Shown: one piece after another, positions 59,216-64,000 of the stretch
Layout of the letters: each line of letters begins with the position of its first letter
How positions within the stretch are numbered: the first letter of the stretch is position 1
Assembly: GCF_023065955.2 (NCBI RefSeq)
Contig: NW_026622797.1
Location: 53,441,689-53,505,688, forward strand
Direction: 5' to 3'
From: Ursus arctos
Lineage: Eukaryota; Chordata; Mammalia; Carnivora; Ursidae
Length of the DNA stretch: 64,000 bases
Position numbers and translations under genes: made by a program
Notes under the pieces: model-generated
Told to the model about the DNA's origin: nothing
Databases searched by the model: none
Seen by the model: the letters and a program-made list of their open reading frames with translations, nothing else

Positions 59216-61575
59216 AGAAGTATTGGGGTTATGGAAAGTCCATTAACTTTCTGTACATTAGCATGTGCTGTGAGTGGGACAGTGTGATGAGGTCTGAATC
59301 ATAGTCTGGACGAGCTACTGAACTCATCCAGTTCAGCACGAACTAAAGGGATAGATGCAGGGGTGGTGTCCCAGCCCCCCCGTGGCCATGAAGGGCAGCT
59401 ATTACACAACAGACGCAGTGGCAGCTCTCTGCTAGGGACAACTGAAGGCCTTCAAATATTCCAGTAGAGCACCCTAGCGAGAATCCACACCCTTGGTCAG
59501 TACCAGCTAATAATTTCAAAGGCGTGTGAAATTATCAGAGAGTTTTCTAACCATGAGAGTCAACTGAGAACAAACCACACAGAAATGGGATGTAGATTTT
59601 TGGTTCAAATCATGTTGGCAGAGGGAGCAAAAGAATTTACATATAATTTTTCCAGAAATCTAACCATTTTTAGGATGAAGAGGAAGGAGTACAAACAGAA
59701 CAGGCTAAAGGGATGTTGAAAGAGGAGGTGCAGACAGGAACCTCACCATCTTCACACTTGTGCGTAGGGCTGGCACGAGCCGTCCTCAGCAGAACAGAGA
59801 CGGGATTATCCCACACCTTGGTTTGCACCCAGCTGTTCTCACTTCAACAACAACAACAAAATATCAAAATCCCTCTACTAACCTCTATATAGATAATCTG
59901 TATGTTTGGTTTGAAATGTCTAGCCAGCCACATTTTGCCCTCTCAAAGTACTCTGATCAATCGAGACAGAAAGAAGAAACCACAGATATCCAAAATAATA
60001 ATAATAATAAAAATTTAAAAATACCCCTGAAGCACAGTATCACTGTGCCCTTAAAATTTAATTTCTATTAAAAATTGGGCTCATTTTCATCTCAGTCTGA
60101 TTGTTTCCAGCCCTAAATCCCTTTGATTCATTTATCACTGGTAAAAGTGCAATAAGATGAGGAACTGATTGTTTCCTTGTGTTAAAAATGCTTTACGGCT
60201 TTGGACACAAGATCTGTATATGCAGAAATAAATGAAGCCCCTTGTTCAGGAAGTATAAAGAATTTGAAGACGGAGAAAGCAGAGCACTGAACCACATGCA
60301 GGGCTTCTGCAAGCCTGAGGCCCTTTGCATGCCCACAAAGCTGAACCCGGCCCAGCATTGTCCCTGTGACTTAAAGGATTGTGATTGTGATTTTCTGTCC
60401 TAAATTTTGTGGTCAGGAATGACCCTGAGAAGCAGCCTGAGGGGGAAAAAGAAGTGGCTTAAAACAAGCCCGTAAGCACTCTCCCCCCAGTCACCTAGGG
60501 ACAACTCTTGACCAGGATCAGCGTTGTGGGCACGCAAAGGGCCTCAGGCCCCGTTTGCACAGCCTTTACTGCAGTTGAATATTTGGAAGCTTCCCGTTCC
60601 CCTCAAGCGTTCATCCTTTGAACTTGATTTGACCTCCATACAAAAGCACCAGTATGATTTGGACTCTGGACTCTGCACCCCTAGGAACTCATGGTGCTGA
60701 AATTAATCCACCATAAAGAATAGCATGATGCTCTCTCAGCACTTACGAGCTGAAGAATTTTCTCTCCTCTTCAACAAAGGAGCAGAAGGCAATTCAGTTG
60801 CTCTCTGCTCATCTGGATAAACTTTGGATGTCATTTTGTTACACTGCACAGAAGCAGAAGGACAGAATTGATTTGACAGAGAAGTTACTAAGTGAAATCC
60901 CCCAACTTAGCCAGCAAGAGCCATACGAAAAACATACTAAGCAGACAATACAAATTATAAGAGCAACACATTATACATCATGTACGTGAGACTCCTGGTT
61001 GGACCAAGGACATAAATGTACACGTGGCACTGGACTGCACTGACTGGGTTGCACATTGCTATATGACACATGGTTATAGAAGAAACTAACCTTCAGAAAT
61101 GGTGTTCCCAAATATTATTTTTTAGCAAATGACAGCTTATTAAACTGTGGGCCATCAGTGAGCCTAATTCCCTTATTTTTCTTCCTTCTACTAAAATTTA
61201 ATACATACAATCAGTAAAAATACAAATAGATATCAGTATCATATAGACTTACAATAAAATATAAGTTCAATTTGGTAGAACTGTGTATTATTTCAAGTTC
61301 AAAAATCTTACAATAATGAAAAGATGTTGCAAGACTGAAATATTACTTTAGCTCTTAGTCATCTCACTATGAGTGTTACCATCATTTTAATGCTGGATTG
61401 TACATTTGCATGTAACATCAGCATGGTTTCAACATAATTTGAAGTTTTATTATCATGCTAAATTTGACTAGTTTTAAAACCTGCTAGCTATTAAAGATTG
61501 ACAGGGAACTTTTTCCCCCGGAAGAACTGATCATTTGTGTCTTGAACTATCATTTTTCCCTTACTGTATTTCAAT
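59216..61575. other. downstream intergenic, no gene recognised
   Basis: Unique-looking sequence with short (CAA)n at about 59846 and (AAT)n at about 59995 runs. Frames such as 59760-60071 and 60798-60989 have no recognisable features. Confidence 0.45.
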
Positions 61576-61593
61576 TCAAGCTTTAGTGATCTT

Positions 61594-61791
61594 TTTTTTT
61601 TTTTTAAGATTTTATTTATTTATTTGACAGAGAGAGACAGCCAGCGAGAGAGGGAACACAAGCAGGGGGAGTGGGAGAGGAAGAAGCAGGCTCCTAGTGG
61701 AGAAGCCTGATGTGGGGCTCGATCCCAGAGCACCAGGATCACGCCCTGAGCCGAAGGCAGATACCCAATGACTGCGCCACCCAGGCGCCCC
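61594..61791 (-). mobile_element. CanSINE with target-site duplication
   Basis: Reverse element from a T run and 'aagattttatttatttatttg' to head 'gcgccacccaggcgcccc'. An exact duplication AAGCTTTAGTGATCTT lies at 61578-61593 and 61792-61807. Confidence 0.96.
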
Positions 61792-61999
61792 AAGCTTTAG
61801 TGATCTTAATAAATATAAATTTTTTTATTTATAGGATTCCAAAACTATTTGTTTTTAGATACTTTTACAGTAGGATGCTAGCTTCACTTGATATAACATG
61901 AAATGTTTTGAGTCGTCTAACTTGTGATTACCACTCTTACTAAATATAAAATTATCTCCCAAATTATAGAATTACAAAACAATATTTGACATCGGTTTA

Positions 62000-62155
62000 A
62001 TACTTTATTGTTTACAAAGCATGCCCACATATGATTTCATTTACTTGTTTCCTGAAAGAATCCCACTTTATGGATAAAGATTAGAGAGGCTGACTCACAG
62101 TGAGTGGTGACACTCAACTTAAGCCAGTTCTTCCAAATCAGTGTGCTTGTATTTT
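62000..62155 (-). repeat. MIR SINE relic
   Basis: Inverted MIR: 'cccactttatggataaagat', 'agaggctgactcacagtgag' and 'ttccaaatcagtgtgctt'. Confidence 0.6.
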
Positions 62156-62445
62156 GCACGCTGCACTGACCATGGTGCTGAGTGACTTGCCCGGAACTAA
62201 CATGCCCCCAATCTGAAGTGAAAGAAAAGTCAAAGCCAAAATGCTAACTACACATCTGTGGAATCTGTTGGTGACAGCACGGGGGAAACTATCTAAACGT
62301 GAACCTTTCTTCTTCAGAACCACCAGCAACTCGCTTGAGTTGAAATGTGCTTTACACATAAAATGTGTAATTAAATGTAACCCTACTAAAAAGGCTATAT
62401 GTTTATATAATGAAAGAGCATGGCCCAGCTTCTTGAAGGCAGTTT

Positions 62446-62655
62446 TTTTTGTTTTTTGGGTTTTTTTTAATTTTTTCGAGAAAGAGAGAGTGAGAGAGAG
62501 AGAGAGAGACAGAGACTAGGGGGAGGGGCAGAGGGAGAAGCAGGCTTTCTGCTGAGCGGGGAGCCTGATGCGGGGATCCATCCCGATCCCAGGACTCTGG
62601 GATCATGACCTGAGCTGAAGGCAGACGCTTAACTGACTGAGCCATCCAGGTGCCC
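62446..62655 (-). mobile_element. CanSINE, older GA-rich subtype
   Basis: Reverse element with a (GA)n run at about 62480-62510 and head 'actgagccatccaggtgccc'. The flanks TCTTGAAGGCAGTT (62431) and TCTTTGAGGCAGTT (about 62656) form an imperfect duplication. Confidence 0.92.
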
Positions 62656-63098
62656 TCTTTGAGGCAGTTTAAGTAAATTCTTTAAATCTGGGATCTGTCC
62701 CCTACCATTTCAGATATTTCCATGTCTTATTTGTGATCTCTCCAGAAGTTTTACTGAGAAGCCTTCCTTATCTCAGGCCACCAAGGCTTATGTGCCACCC
62801 TCCCCCAATTTATAGGTAAATTAATTTAGTGTCCCCTTGTAGTGCTGTTTCTCCCTCTCTTTTCAAAGATGGAATAAAACTCTATGCACAGTGAAACTTG
62901 GTAAATGAAAACGTCTTCAAATAGTAGCCAGTGAGGTCTCCAAGACACAAAAGATATTTTTTGGCGCAGTATAAGTGGATATTTGTGAAGAACAGGGTAT
63001 TACTTTGGGATAGAAATCAGTTCATTGGAGATCAAAGTTTAGCCAATGTATGAGCACAGTATCTATTTTTCTGAGAAAAGGAATTTTCTTTTCAAACT

Positions 63099-63176
63099 CC
63101 CCCACTAGTCTATATCTGTTTGGGAACAGTGCCTGGCACATGGTAGCTGCTTTGTAAATATTTGTTGAGTTGAAGG
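63099..63176 (+). repeat. L2 3'-end fragment
   Basis: 'ggaacagtgcctggcacatgg' followed by 'gtaaatatttgttgagttga' is the L2 terminal phrase. Confidence 0.75.
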
Positions 63177-63179
63177 AAA

Positions 63180-63948
63180 GTAATTGCATCTGTTCTTGAA
63201 TCCGTATCTGAATTTTAACACTGACTCCCCCTCCCAATTGGACTTCGACTATGCAGTGCCATCGGCAGTTTTCTCATGAAATAAAATTAAAGACCTGCAA
63301 TCGTATTTTTTCCCACATATCTTTTTTTCTGCATGATACAGAACTATGCTATTTTAAGTGACTTGAAAGCCACATTCTTCTTGCTGATGGTGTTGAGCTG
63401 CGTTTGAGCAACACCTGTTCAGAATGCACAGTTATTAGTTTTTGGGTTCCAAGATCATTCTCTGGGTTGAAAATCTGCAAGGTGATTTAGCTTAGAGCCT
63501 CTTTGTGTTGGAAACATGCGATGGATTATTGTGTCTCCTGAGAGTAATTCTATTTTAAATGAGAAGTTAAATAATATAACAGTTTTTGTATTTCATGTTT
63601 CTCAGAAATATAGTTGGTAGAGTTTGACCTCCTCTGACCTCACCTAAAGTCAGACTCCATACTTTTATTCTAATTATATTTTTTCCTGTGCAAAAACCAT
63701 TAAGTGCTCATTAAATTATTTTCAAAAAAAATGAATAAAATGTGCAGGAGATATGAAATGGGGAAACACTGGTCAGACAAGTGCAAAACACACCTTTTAA
63801 AACCTGTTACTGATCTCATCCTGTTCTTATACCGTCTTCCCTGTGATGGCAGAAAATACTTGATCCTGACACTTAAAAGTAGTTTCTTCCCATTTTAAAC
63901 AGTCATTTAAAATAATTCTGTCAGTCTTTCTGCTTCCCTCCTTGCTTT
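63180..63948. other. downstream intergenic, no gene recognised
   Basis: No named element. A segment at 63511-63582 resembles 57202-57270. A strong pyrimidine tract with TTTAG stands at 63925-63950. Confidence 0.45.
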
Positions 63949-64000
63949 AGGTGCAGAGGCAAATTTATAAGACCTCATGGAAGAGCAGGAGAGGTGTTTT

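Noticed and set aside
1..64000. CRISPR array, operon, phage or plasmid features
   Set aside because: Introns, SINE/L1/MIR content and AT-rich intergenic DNA show a mammalian chromosome. Repeats are microsatellites or transposons, with no spaced direct-repeat array.
57000..64000. BVES (POPDC1) coding exons
   Set aside because: No second Popeye domain was found. BVES probably starts beyond the window.

Overview
The window is mammalian nuclear DNA, almost certainly from a carnivore of the dog-like branch. The main evidence is about twenty tRNA-derived carnivore SINEs (CanSINE/SINEC) in both orientations. They have A/T tails ending in an AAATAAATAAAATCTTT-like motif, and most have clear target-site duplications. 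The subfamily with the 'cacagcggttaagcgtctgccttcggctcaggg' type of head resembles what I remember of bear/panda elements, so an arctoid is the best guess; that is inference only. Introns, L1/L2/MIR/MER repeats and a CpG island all fit a mammal. There are no bacterial, phage or CRISPR features.

One protein-coding gene is recognised: POPDC3 (Popeye domain containing 3) on the + strand. Its three coding exons (53910-54394, 55370-55478, 56486-56767) have consensus splice sites and join into a 291-residue protein. It has a glycosylatable N-terminus, three membrane segments and a Popeye cAMP-binding domain with DSPE and FQVT motifs. A CpG island at about 39.6-40.3 kb, with a strong splice donor at 39956/39957, is the probable promoter and non-coding exon 1. 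That gives a gene of about 17 kb with a 13.7-kb first intron. A polyadenylation signal sits at 56924. In human the order on this strand is PREP, POPDC3, BVES/POPDC1; neither neighbour is recognised here.

Layout: 1-39.5 kb is upstream intergenic DNA, rich in SINEs, with three sizeable younger L1 fragments (7.49-9.72, 14.8-17.45 and 35.5-36.8 kb), a short 3'-end piece (1.48-1.73 kb) and older L1M, MIR, MER20 and MER5 relics. 39.6-56.95 kb is POPDC3. 57-64 kb is downstream intergenic DNA with a large inverted L2-type relic and more SINEs.

I found no new biological system. The observations most worth checking are a cluster of short upstream ORFs just before the POPDC3 start codon, a perfect RFX X-box palindrome in intron 1, a possible conserved enhancer at 28.7-29.1 kb, an unexplained GC-rich patch at 3.36-3.68 kb, a fold-back SINE pair at 43.8-44.1 kb, and faint local duplications.
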